From: Maricaulis sp965242785
GTDB lineage: Bacteria > Pseudomonadota > Alphaproteobacteria > Caulobacterales > Maricaulaceae
NCBI GenBank assembly: GCA_965242785.1
Contig: CBDETA010000004.1
Span: 372,001 to 436,000 of the forward strand
Reading direction: 5' to 3'
DNA: 64,000 nt
The position numbers and the translations under genes were made by a program. The notes beneath the pieces were generated by a model. That model had not been told where the DNA came from. It did no database searches and saw only the letters and a list, made by a program, of their open reading frames with translations. The stretch's first letter is position 1. Every line of letters begins with the position of its first letter. Shown here piece by piece: positions 35,013 to 43,311 of this stretch.

Positions 35013-37904
35013 CTACTCCGCCTGGCGGCTGCGCGGTGGGCCGAGATAGGTTTCCGGCAGGTCGGTGGTGGAGATGATCAGGCGCTGGAAGACCACGCCG
35101 GTATCGACACGCCAGAGGCTGACGGTGTGCGGGCCGGGTTCGACGTCTTCGAACACGGTGCTCTGGCGTTCGACGCTGTCGGCGACGCCTTCCATCCAGT
35201 CCTGGTGGGCGTCCAGATCGTCCATGGTGAGAATGACGGGGTCACGGTCGTCCAGCGAGACTGCGAAGCGCAAGCCGCCATGGCCACGGAAGTCCAGCGT
35301 CGGTGAAACGAGGGTTTCCACCGTGATGTCGCCCGGCGAGATCAGATGGATGTCGTATTCCAGCCGTTCGCTGTCACCGCGCGGCTCAGCCGCCGCTGCG
35401 GTAACCGGGAAAGCCTCGACACCCGACGTGTAGCGACCCAGACCGGGGATCACCGTCCAGCGGGTTTCGCCGTCGACCGCGCGGGCGAAGTCCTGGGCGT
35501 CCAGCGTGACGTGGCCGTCAGCCTCAATGAAGCGACCGGGTTCGATCCCGTCCTCGGGCTTGACGGCGATAACCTGGATGCGGGCTTCAACACCGCCCGA
35601 TCCGGAAAGCACAATCGCCGCCTCGGTCCGGCCCGCCGGGAGAAGCGACCAGTTGACCGAGACGGCGACACGCACAGCCCCATCCACATCGCCCCGGCTA
35701 CGCGACAGCTCGACCCAGCCGGCCTCGGAGGAGAGTTCGAAACTTGCCGGCCGCGTTCCACGGTCAAAGAGGTCGATGTAATGGGTCCCCTGCCCGTACT
35801 GATGAAACTGGGGGAGTGATGCTTCGCCGTCGGCTCCGGGCCAGGCGCGAACATCGCCTTCCACGGCAAAGCCCAGGGCGCGGCCGCGCACCGCCTCGAC
35901 GGCGGCAAGTTCCGGCAGCACGTCTTCCTCGGGCTGTTGCCAGTAGGTGTAGGAGATATGGGTCTGGGACATGAAATGGTTCCATTTCCCGTCGGCCACA
36001 TCCTCGTGATAGATGCGCTCGAGCTCGATATCGCGAGCAAAGGCCTCGCGTACCCGCTCGGCAGCCGCATTGGCCTCGATGCGACCCTGCTGGGCCCAGA
36101 GCCGGTTGCGGGCCGTCTCGATGTGCAGGCGCGTGAGATTGGCGCTGGACATGACCGGGAACCAGACCAGCTGGACAAAGGCGTCATCATAGGCCGCCGG
36201 CAAGGCCGCGCGGACGCGGTCGGCCTCGGCTTCCAGCGCCGCCCATTCGGCCAGCACACGCTCATCCTCGTTGAAATCGGTGATCGAGAAGGTGTCGGGC
36301 GTGATCAGCTCGTGCTTGCGGCGCGAATTGTACTGGGTATAGCGCGCCAGGAGATGGGCAATGGCATCGGCCTCTTCAGCGCCGAACTGCTCCTCGGCCC
36401 ACATCCGGGTATAGCCGGACATGGCGTCCAGCGTCATCGCCTCGGGATCCCAGGCGTGGTCGAGGAAGAAGGAGATCGGGAATTCCATCGGCTTGAGATC
36501 GCCGACATTGACGATCCAAAGCTCGCGGGCGCCGAACTGCCAGCTCAGATCCATCTGCTCCCAGGTACGCTCGATCTGGTTGGTGTTCTGCCACTTGTAG
36601 TTCCGCGGATCACCGACATAGTCGAAGTGATAATAGACGCCATAGCCACCTTCGCGCGGCTCGCCCCCCTGCACCGGCAGACGACGGACATTGCCCCAAT
36701 TGTCATCAGCAAACAGGAGCATGACATCGTCGGGCACCTGCATGCCCTGGTCGTAATAATCCTGCACTTCCTTGTAGAGCGCCCAGACCTGCGGGGTTTC
36801 GGAGGCCGGGCGACCGGTGGCACGCGCGATGATCTCGCGCTGGTTGGCGACAATGTCTTCCAGCAGGGCGATCGCGGTGCCTTCGGTCATCGCCTCATCG
36901 CCATCGCCGCGCATGCCGATGGTGATCAGGGCCTCATTGTCGCCGATGCGTTCCATGCCTTCGCGCCAGAACCGGCGCAGATTGTCCTGATTGGTGGAGA
37001 AGTCCCAGGCACCCTCGCCATGGCGTTCCCACTCGGTATGGGCACGGCCCAGGGGTTCGTGGTGCGAGGTGCCGATGACGACGCCGTACTCGTTGGCGAT
37101 CACGGCGTTGAGCGGGTCGTCATCGTAGAAGGCCTTGCCCCACATGGCCGGCCAGATGTAGTTGCCGCGCAGGCGCAGGATGAGCTCGAACACATCTTCG
37201 TAGAATTCATGGCCGAAGCCGCCATAGGTCTCGTGCACGAAACCGTAGAGCGCCGGGTTCTCGTCATTAAGGAAGATGCCGCGATAGCGCACCGACGGCA
37301 TGTCCACACGGGCACCGGGGGCGATGTGGAGATTGTCGTGGCGGTCGGCCGGAACATCGGCCCACCAGTACCAGGGCGAAACACCGATGGCGCGGGACAT
37401 GTCATAGGCGCCGAAGATGCCGCCGCGCATGTCCGAGCCAACGATGACCAGGGCGCTGTCGATACCCGGTGCCGGGTTTTCGACGACCTGGTGCAGGAAG
37501 GCCTCCCACTCACCCTCAATGGCCGACACATCGATGCGGCCCTCGGCGACCAGTGCATCGATGATCGCATTCTCGCCCAGCGTGCCGATGATCACGGCAC
37601 GGCCGCCGGCATGGTCGGCCCGGGTCGAAGGCAGCTGGCCGGAAACCCGTTCCAGGTCTTCGCGCAGATCCGCCGCCGCCCGGCGCAGGCCGGGATGGTC
37701 GCCGGGGTCAGTCAGGACGGCTGCAGGATGACCATGGTCGATCAGGGTGAAACCGCCGACAGGCGCCTCCTCGCCGCCACACACCGCGGCGGCGGCCGGG
37801 TCTTCGCACGGTCCCGGCCCCAGTTGGGCCAGGGCCGAGCCCGAGGGGGCCAGCAGGAGCGCCACAGCGGCTGCGAAAGTCTGGAGCATCGCGGTCGGTT
37901 TCAT
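35013..37904 (-). CDS. GH115 xylan alpha-1,2-glucuronidase, secreted
   Basis: A 963-residue protein with a Sec signal (LLLAPSGSALAQ) and the GH115 landmarks RYRGIFLNDENPAL, NYIWPAMWGKAFYDDDP, VVIGTSHHEPLGRAH, LYKEVQDYYDQGM and LLFADDNWGNVRRLP. A C-terminal beta-rich domain follows. Family members remove (4-O-methyl)glucuronate from internal or terminal xylan residues. ATG 37904 is chosen (AGGAGG 6 bases upstream); the frame opens further up inside GH3. It lies 26 bases after the GH3 xylosidase in the same operon, so glucuronate removal and xylose release are co-expressed. The released acid would feed the TRAP and uxaC/uxuB/manD genes elsewhere in the window. Confidence 0.93.
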   Translation of the reverse strand: MKPTAMLQTFAAAVALLLAPSGSALAQLGPGPCEDPAAAAVCGGEEAPVGGFTLIDHGHPAAVLTDPGDHPGLRRAAADLREDLERVSGQLPSTRADHAGGRAVIIGTLGENAIIDALVAEGRIDVSAIEGEWEAFLHQVVENPAPGIDSALVIVGSDMRGGIFGAYDMSRAIGVSPWYWWADVPADRHDNLHIAPGARVDMPSVRYRGIFLNDENPALYGFVHETYGGFGHEFYEDVFELILRLRGNYIWPAMWGKAFYDDDPLNAVIANEYGVVIGTSHHEPLGRAHTEWERHGEGAWDFSTNQDNLRRFWREGMERIGDNEALITIGMRGDGDEAMTEGTAIALLEDIVANQREIIARATGRPASETPQVWALYKEVQDYYDQGMQVPDDVMLLFADDNWGNVRRLPVQGGEPREGGYGVYYHFDYVGDPRNYKWQNTNQIERTWEQMDLSWQFGARELWIVNVGDLKPMEFPISFFLDHAWDPEAMTLDAMSGYTRMWAEEQFGAEEADAIAHLLARYTQYNSRRKHELITPDTFSITDFNEDERVLAEWAALEAEADRVRAALPAAYDDAFVQLVWFPVMSSANLTRLHIETARNRLWAQQGRIEANAAAERVREAFARDIELERIYHEDVADGKWNHFMSQTHISYTYWQQPEEDVLPELAAVEAVRGRALGFAVEGDVRAWPGADGEASLPQFHQYGQGTHYIDLFDRGTRPASFELSSEAGWVELSRSRGDVDGAVRVAVSVNWSLLPAGRTEAAIVLSGSGGVEARIQVIAVKPEDGIEPGRFIEADGHVTLDAQDFARAVDGETRWTVIPGLGRYTSGVEAFPVTAAAAEPRGDSERLEYDIHLISPGDITVETLVSPTLDFRGHGGLRFAVSLDDRDPVILTMDDLDAHQDWMEGVADSVERQSTVFEDVEPGPHTVSLWRVDTGVVFQRLIISTTDLPETYLGPPRSRQAE

Positions 37905-37930
37905 GGCGGCCTCCTGCCGGTTGTCTCGGA

Positions 37931-40351
37931 CTATTCGGTGACGGTCAGGGTGGCGGACTGCAGGTCCACCGAGGAATGACCGGCCGAGATGGTGAAGGTG
38001 CCCGGCTCGATTTCCCGTTCCATGTCGAAATTCCACACGGCCATGGCGCGGGGTCCGACCTCGAACGTCACCGTTTGCGTCTCGCCCGGCTCCAGCGTGA
38101 CGCGCTGGAAGCCGGCCAGTTCGAGCACGGGACGCGTCACCATGGAGGCATCGTCGCGCAAATAGAGCTGGACGACATCATCGCCGGCGACATCGCCGGT
38201 ATTGGTGATGTCGACAAGGACAGTCGCAGTCTCACCGGCCGCGATGGTGTCGCGCTCGAAACGCGGCGCGGAGATGTCGAACGTGGTGTAGGACAGGCCA
38301 TAGCCGAACGGATAGAGCGGCGAGGTATCACCGAAGAGATAGCCACGGCGGGCCGAGGGCTTGTGGTTATAGAAGACCGGCAGCTGACCGACCTCGCGGG
38401 CGAAGGACACCGGCAGGTGGCCGCCCGGATTGACGTGACCCAGCACGACATCAGCCACGGCATTGCCGGTTTCCTGGCCCAGATACCAGCCTTCCAGCAG
38501 GGCATCGGCATTCTCGGCCAGCTCGGTGACGGCCAGCGGACGGCCATTGAGCAGAAGGACGATGGTCGGCTTGCCCAGGGCGAAGATTTCGCGGGCCAGG
38601 TCCATCTGCTGACCAACCAGCTGGAGGTCGGACCGGTCACCGAGGTGGTTGTCGGCCCAGGCCTCGCGGGAGAGCTGTTCATTCTCGCCCAGGACCAGAA
38701 GCACCACATCGGCTTCGCGGGCCGCGGCCACGGCCTCCTCGATCAGCTGAGCGTTGACGGCCGGATCGACGAGATTGACCTCGTCGGCCGCCCATTGTCG
38801 GCTCTCGGTGAGGCGGACGCCTTCGGAATAGACAACCTCGAAATCATCGCCGGCAGCGTTCTGGAAGCCTTCCAGAACGGAGACGACGTGACGCGGGATG
38901 TCGGAATAGCCACCGATCGGCGTGTCGACCGCATGGGTGCCGATGACGGCCAGCGTGCCGATCTCCGACGCCGTGAGCGGCAGGGTGTCGTTGCGGTTTT
39001 CCAGCAGGGTGATGGCCCGTTGGGCCGCGGTGCGGGCCAGGGCGATCGCCTCCGGGGTCGCGGTGTTGGCGACCGCTTCCTCGCCGTCGGCATAGGGGTT
39101 TTCCCAGACGCCGGAGAGGAATTTCAGTCGCAGGATGCGGCGCACGGCTTCATCGATCTGGGCTTCGGTGATCCGGCCTTCGGCGACCAGATCGGGCAGG
39201 CGCAGATAGGCGTCGCCATGGGGCAGTTCGACATCGACGCCCGCTTCCAGGGCGCGCACGGCGGCATCGTCGATATTGTCGAACATGGCATGACGGGTGA
39301 TGGTTTCGCGGATGGCGAAATAGTCGGAGACGACCAGGCCTTCATAGCCCCATTCATCGCGCAGGATGTCGCGCAGCAGCCAGTTGTTCACATGGCTCGG
39401 CAGACCGTCGATCTCGTTGTAGGAGGCCATGATCTGCATCACCGGCAGCTCTTCCACCAGACGCTCGAAGGGCGGGAAGAAGATGGTGCGCAATTCACGT
39501 TCGGAGACCTGGGCCGGGCCGATATTGATGCCGTTTTCCGGCTGGCCGTGCCCGGTCATGTGTTTCAGTGTGACAAAGACGCGGTTGTCCGCCAGCGGCA
39601 GGTCCTCGCCCTGATAGCCGCGCACGACGGCCAGGCCCATTTCGGAGACCAGATAGGGATCCTCGCCATAGGTTTCCTCGATCCGGCCCCAGCGCGGATC
39701 GCGGGCAACATCGACAACGGGGGCGAGCGTGGTGTGCACACCGCGCAGGCGCATTTCATAGGAGGCGACACCGAAAATGTCGGTCAGCAGCTCGCGGTCC
39801 CAGGTCGAGGCCAGGGCGATGGACTGCGGGAAGCTGGTCGCATTCGGCGCGACATAGCCGTGCAGGCTTTCCTCGTGGAAGAGGAGCGGGATGCCCAGCC
39901 GGGTCTCCTCGATGGCCCAGCGCTGGGCGGCATTGACGTATTCCACCGTCTCGCGGCCGTCGCGATTGCTGGCGCCGGCATTGGCACCGGCGGCCGTCGT
40001 GCCCTGTTCGACACCTTGGCGGTCATAGGGGCGGGAGATCTGGCCCAGACCGTGGGGATAGTTCTGCGAAGCGCGCTCGGGATCGAAATTGCCGGCCGGG
40101 TCCTGGATCTCGGCCTTGTTCTGCCAGATGCCGATCATCTGGGCGACCTTCTCCTCGAGGGTCATCCGGGCGAGCAGGTCCTCGACGCGTTCGTCGACCG
40201 ACAGGCTGCTGTCGCGATAGGGCGCATCGGCGGGCGGGCGGTCATCCTGCACGGCACAGGCCGGAGCCATCATCACACCGGCCAGGACAAAACCGGCGGT
40301 CACTCGTCCGACAATACGGCTCATCGAGCCAAGCGGCTGCGTCAGGCGCAT
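37931..40351 (-). CDS. GH3 beta-xylosidase/beta-glucosidase, secreted
   Basis: An 806-residue GH3 enzyme with a signal segment (FVLAGVMMAPAC, possibly a lipobox). It has the barrel motifs GIPLLFHEESLHGYVAPNATSF and KHMTGHGQPENGINIGPA, nucleophile aspartate in GYEGLVVSDYFAI, alpha/beta sandwich and a C-terminal fibronectin III-like domain. HEESLHG and the length are typical of the GH3 group with beta-xylosidase activity. The ATG at 40351 has GGGAGGA upstream and shares a 16-base leader with the TonB receptor; the frame extends upstream to 40483 but would run through the operator. First gene of the GH3-GH115 operon, divergent from gntR. Xylosidase is inferred mainly from the partner gene. Confidence 0.92.
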   Translation of the reverse strand: MRLTQPLGSMSRIVGRVTAGFVLAGVMMAPACAVQDDRPPADAPYRDSSLSVDERVEDLLARMTLEEKVAQMIGIWQNKAEIQDPAGNFDPERASQNYPHGLGQISRPYDRQGVEQGTTAAGANAGASNRDGRETVEYVNAAQRWAIEETRLGIPLLFHEESLHGYVAPNATSFPQSIALASTWDRELLTDIFGVASYEMRLRGVHTTLAPVVDVARDPRWGRIEETYGEDPYLVSEMGLAVVRGYQGEDLPLADNRVFVTLKHMTGHGQPENGINIGPAQVSERELRTIFFPPFERLVEELPVMQIMASYNEIDGLPSHVNNWLLRDILRDEWGYEGLVVSDYFAIRETITRHAMFDNIDDAAVRALEAGVDVELPHGDAYLRLPDLVAEGRITEAQIDEAVRRILRLKFLSGVWENPYADGEEAVANTATPEAIALARTAAQRAITLLENRNDTLPLTASEIGTLAVIGTHAVDTPIGGYSDIPRHVVSVLEGFQNAAGDDFEVVYSEGVRLTESRQWAADEVNLVDPAVNAQLIEEAVAAAREADVVLLVLGENEQLSREAWADNHLGDRSDLQLVGQQMDLAREIFALGKPTIVLLLNGRPLAVTELAENADALLEGWYLGQETGNAVADVVLGHVNPGGHLPVSFAREVGQLPVFYNHKPSARRGYLFGDTSPLYPFGYGLSYTTFDISAPRFERDTIAAGETATVLVDITNTGDVAGDDVVQLYLRDDASMVTRPVLELAGFQRVTLEPGETQTVTFEVGPRAMAVWNFDMEREIEPGTFTISAGHSSVDLQSATLTVTE

Positions 40352-40355
40352 CGCA

Positions 40356-40371
40356 TTCCTCCCCTTTGAAA
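40356..40371 (-). promoter_or_regulatory. shared leader/ribosome-binding segment of the GH3 xylosidase
   Basis: The 16 minus-strand bases TTTCAAAGGGGAGGAA are identical to those before the TonB receptor start. They include the Shine-Dalgarno sequence and support ATG 40351 over the longer frame. Confidence 0.6.
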
Positions 40372-40448
40372 CAATCTCGGGCCCGCCTTGCGCGGCAGAC
40401 CGGTGCTTTGCCGGGAAAGGTAGAGGGGGAATGGCGCAAGCGTCAATG

Positions 40449-40465
40449 CAATTGTCTGACGATTG
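40449..40465. promoter_or_regulatory. GntR-type operator between GH3-GH115 and gntR
   Basis: CAATTGTCTGACGATTG is the best palindrome of the five copies: 14 of 16 flanking positions are symmetric around the central T at 40457. It lies 98 bases before GH3 and 116 before gntR. It directly abuts a possible minus-strand -35 (TTGACG, 40446-40441). Its position next to the GntR gene suggests autoregulation. Confidence 0.65.
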
Positions 40466-40580
40466 TGCTGTGAGTGGACACAATGCAGTCGTGGAAGTAT
40501 GACCGATGCAACGTTAATGCGTTCCGCACACGGCGGTTTTCGCTTTGGACGCATGACCTGAAGGGTAGGACGAAACAGAC

Positions 40581-41339
40581 ATGGCGACGCGCAAGACGGC
40601 GGATGCGCCGAAGAGCCGGCGGACCGGCAACCCGGCCCGGATCCACGGAACCATCGCGAATGATCTGGGCATCGCCATCGTCTCCGGGCAGTACCAGCCC
40701 GGTGAGACCCTGCCCAATGAGATCGATTTCTCCGAACGCCTGAAAGTCTCGCGCAGCGCCTATCGCGAGGCCGTGCGGATCCTGTCGGCCAAGGGGCTGG
40801 TGGAGAGCCGGCCCAAGACCGGCACCCGGGTCACCGACTCGCGCAACTGGAACCTGCTCGATCCGGACGTGCTGGCCTGGTATTTCGCCGGCGAGCCGGA
40901 CCCGAAACTGGCGCACGGCCTGTTCGAACTGCGCCTGATCGTGGAACCGGCCGCGGCGGCACTGGCCGCCGAACGCCGCAAGCCGGCGCAGCTGACCGTG
41001 ATGCGCGAAGCTCTGATGGATATGGAGCGCTTTGGTCTGGACAATGAAGACGGTCGCAATGCCGACCGCGCCTTCCACGACGCCGTGCTGGAAGCGACCG
41101 GCAATATGCCACTGATCTCGCTGGCCTCGACCATCGGGGCCGGCGTACGCCTGACCACGGTCTACAAGGCACGCAAGGACGAGCTGCCGCGCGACCCGAT
41201 GCCCGATCACTGGAAAGTGTTCGACGCCATCGCCGCCGGCGGCCCGGACGAAGCCCGCGAAGCCATGACCGAGCTGGTCTCGGCGGCCCTGCGTGACACG
41301 GCCCGGGCGCTGGAACGCTCGAAGTCCGCCGCGAGCTGA
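40581..41339 (+). CDS. GntR-family regulator, FadR subfamily (predicted xylan/glucuronate regulon control)
   Basis: A 252-residue protein with an N-terminal winged helix (about residues 20-85: GETLPNEIDFSERLKVSRSAYREAVRILSAKGLV, read in parts) and a C-terminal FCD all-helical effector domain (about 105-235) whose histidines and aspartate (DRAFHDAVL) suit metal-linked carboxylate binding. Family members often sense sugar acids such as hexuronates or aldonates. It lies between the GH3-GH115 operon and xylD; palindromes of GTC-N-GAC type flank it on both sides and recur at three more loci of the window. It is therefore the probable master regulator of glucuronoxylan use. Whether it represses or activates cannot be read directly. 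Confidence 0.9.
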   Translation: MATRKTADAPKSRRTGNPARIHGTIANDLGIAIVSGQYQPGETLPNEIDFSERLKVSRSAYREAVRILSAKGLVESRPKTGTRVTDSRNWNLLDPDVLAWYFAGEPDPKLAHGLFELRLIVEPAAAALAAERRKPAQLTVMREALMDMERFGLDNEDGRNADRAFHDAVLEATGNMPLISLASTIGAGVRLTTVYKARKDELPRDPMPDHWKVFDAIAAGGPDEAREAMTELVSAALRDTARALERSKSAAS

Positions 41340-41418
41340 CTGCTAAATCTGCCGGCCGGATCAGGACATCGGGCGCGATCCGCGCCTGCGCCCCCTTGCG
41401 CGCACCGGATTCCACGGG

Positions 41419-41435
41419 TAATTGTCCGACTAATA
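41419..41435. promoter_or_regulatory. GntR-type operator upstream of xylD
   Basis: TAATTGTCCGACTAATA matches the shared 17-base motif, centred at 41427 and 88 bases before the xylD start. A possible -10 (TATGAT, 41434-41439) overlaps its right edge, a position suited to repression. A further inverted pair of TTGTCG (41439-41444) and CGACAA (41455-41460) follows and may be a second, looser site. Confidence 0.6.
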
Positions 41436-41514
41436 TGATTGTCGACACCTTGACCGACAACGCAGTGTGCGCTCGCCGGATCGCCCGGCCCCGGCGCGCG
41501 TGGGAGACGACTGA

Positions 41515-43299
41515 ATGACCAAACGCCTCCGGTCCCGCCTCTGGTTCGACAATCCGGACCATCCGGATCTCACCGCGCTCTCGCTCGAGCGCTACATGAA
41601 TTACGGACTGACGCCGGATGAGCTGCGTTCGGGCAAGCCGATCATCGGCATCGCCCAGACCGGGTCCGACCTGACCCCCTGCAATCGCCACCATATCGAA
41701 CTGGCCAAGCGCGTCCGCGAGGGCATCCGCGAAGCCGGCGGCATTGCCATCGAATTCCCGGTGCACCCGATCCACGAGAACGGCAAGCGCCCCACCGCCG
41801 GCCTGGACCGCAATCTGGCCTATCTGGGCCTGGTCGAGGCGCTGCACGGCTATCCGATCGACGCTGTGGTTCTGACCATCGGCTGCGACAAGACCACGCC
41901 GGCCTGCCTGATGGCGGCGATCTCGGTCGACATTCCCGCCATCGCGCTGTCGGTCGGCCCGATGCTGAATGGCTGGCACAAGGGCGAACGCGTCGGCTCC
42001 GGCTCGATCATCTGGAAGGCCCGTCAGATGCTGGCCGCCGGCGAGATCGACTATGACGGCTTCCTGGACCTGGCGGCGACCTCTGCCCCGTCCGTAGGCT
42101 ATTGCAACACGATGGGCACGGCCTCGACGATGAATTGTCTGACCGAGGCCCTGGGCATGAGCCTTCCGGGCTCGGCCTCCATTCCCGCACCCTATCGCGA
42201 ACGTCCGCAGATCGCCTATCACACCGGCAAGCGGATCGTGGAAATGGCGCTGGATGATCTCAAACCGTCCGACATCCTGACCCGCAAGAGCTTCGAGAAT
42301 GTGATTGCGGTCAATTCGGCCATTGGCGGCTCGACCAATTCCACCGTCCACATCACGGCGATGGCCCGCCATGCCGGCATCGAACTGCCGATCCAGGACT
42401 GGCAGACGCATGGGCTGAAACTGCCGCTACTGGTGAACCTGCAGCCGGCGGGCAGCTATCTCAGCGAGGACTTCCACCAGGCCGGCGGCGTGCCGGCCGT
42501 GGTCAATCAGCTGATGCGCAAGGGGCTGATCCACGAGGATGCCCTGACGGTCAATGGCAAGACGATCGGCGAGAACTGCCGCGGCGCCGAAATCGTGCTG
42601 CCGGACGTGATCCGCACCATCGACAGACCGCTGGTGAAGGAGGCAGGCTTTCTGGTGCTGACCGGAAACCTGTTCGACACCGCGATCATGAAGACCTCGG
42701 TGATCGCCCAGTCCTTCCGCGACCGCTACCTGTCGGACCCGGATCACCCCAATTGCTTCGAGGGGCCGGTCTGGGTGTTTGATGGTCCGGAAGACTATCA
42801 TGCCCGCATTGATGACCCGGCCGAAGGCATCACGCATGACGCGATCCTGGTGATGCGCGGCGCCGGCGTGATCGGGCATCCCGGTTCCGCCGAAGTCGTC
42901 AATATGCGGCCGCCCAAATACCTGCTGGACAAGGGCATCCAGGCCCTGCCCTGCCTCGGGGACGGGCGCCAGTCCGGCACGTCGGGTTCGCCTTCCATCC
43001 TGCATGCCTCACCCGAGGCCGCGGCGGGTGGCAATATCGCGCTTTTGCACAATGGCGACCGGCTGCGGATCGATCTGGGCCAGGGCATCGTGACCTGGCT
43101 GGTCGACGACGCCGAGATCGCTGAACGCCGTGCAGCCCTGGAAGCGGCCGGTGGCTATCAATACCCGCCGTCCCAGACACCATGGCAGGAAATCCAGCGC
43201 TCGATGATCGACCAGCTGGACCAGGGCGCGACCCTCAAGCCGGCGGTGAAGTACCACCGCATCATCGACACGCTGGGCAATCCGCGCGGCAATCACTGA
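41515..43299 (+). CDS. xylD: D-xylonate dehydratase (IlvD/Edd family)
   Basis: A 594-residue Fe-S dehydratase close in length and wording to Caulobacter XylD (about 590 residues). Shared stretches include GKPIIGIAQTGSDL, AYLGLVEALHGYPIDAVVLT and the segment around IPAPYRERPQ. Cluster-ligand cysteines lie in DLTPCNRHH, IGCDKTTPA and YCNTMGTAS. It converts D-xylonate to 2-keto-3-deoxy-xylonate, step three of the Weimberg route. It lies in the opposite orientation to xylX, xylB and xylC but within the same region, under its own GntR-type operator. A GH35 gene follows after 12 bases. Activity on other aldonates such as arabonate or gluconate is possible in this family. Confidence 0.88.
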   Translation: MTKRLRSRLWFDNPDHPDLTALSLERYMNYGLTPDELRSGKPIIGIAQTGSDLTPCNRHHIELAKRVREGIREAGGIAIEFPVHPIHENGKRPTAGLDRNLAYLGLVEALHGYPIDAVVLTIGCDKTTPACLMAAISVDIPAIALSVGPMLNGWHKGERVGSGSIIWKARQMLAAGEIDYDGFLDLAATSAPSVGYCNTMGTASTMNCLTEALGMSLPGSASIPAPYRERPQIAYHTGKRIVEMALDDLKPSDILTRKSFENVIAVNSAIGGSTNSTVHITAMARHAGIELPIQDWQTHGLKLPLLVNLQPAGSYLSEDFHQAGGVPAVVNQLMRKGLIHEDALTVNGKTIGENCRGAEIVLPDVIRTIDRPLVKEAGFLVLTGNLFDTAIMKTSVIAQSFRDRYLSDPDHPNCFEGPVWVFDGPEDYHARIDDPAEGITHDAILVMRGAGVIGHPGSAEVVNMRPPKYLLDKGIQALPCLGDGRQSGTSGSPSILHASPEAAAGGNIALLHNGDRLRIDLGQGIVTWLVDDAEIAERRAALEAAGGYQYPPSQTPWQEIQRSMIDQLDQGATLKPAVKYHRIIDTLGNPRGNH

Positions 43300-43311
43300 C
43301 GGAGAACCGCC

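Noticed and set aside
35937..40369. 680- and 797-codon plus-strand frames opposite GH115 and GH3
   Set aside because: Antisense shadows of well-supported glycoside hydrolases.
41515..43299. edd (phosphogluconate dehydratase) as the identity of the IlvD/Edd protein
   Set aside because: The wording follows Caulobacter XylD rather than Edd, and it lies among xylose genes; gluconate-type activity remains only a side possibility.
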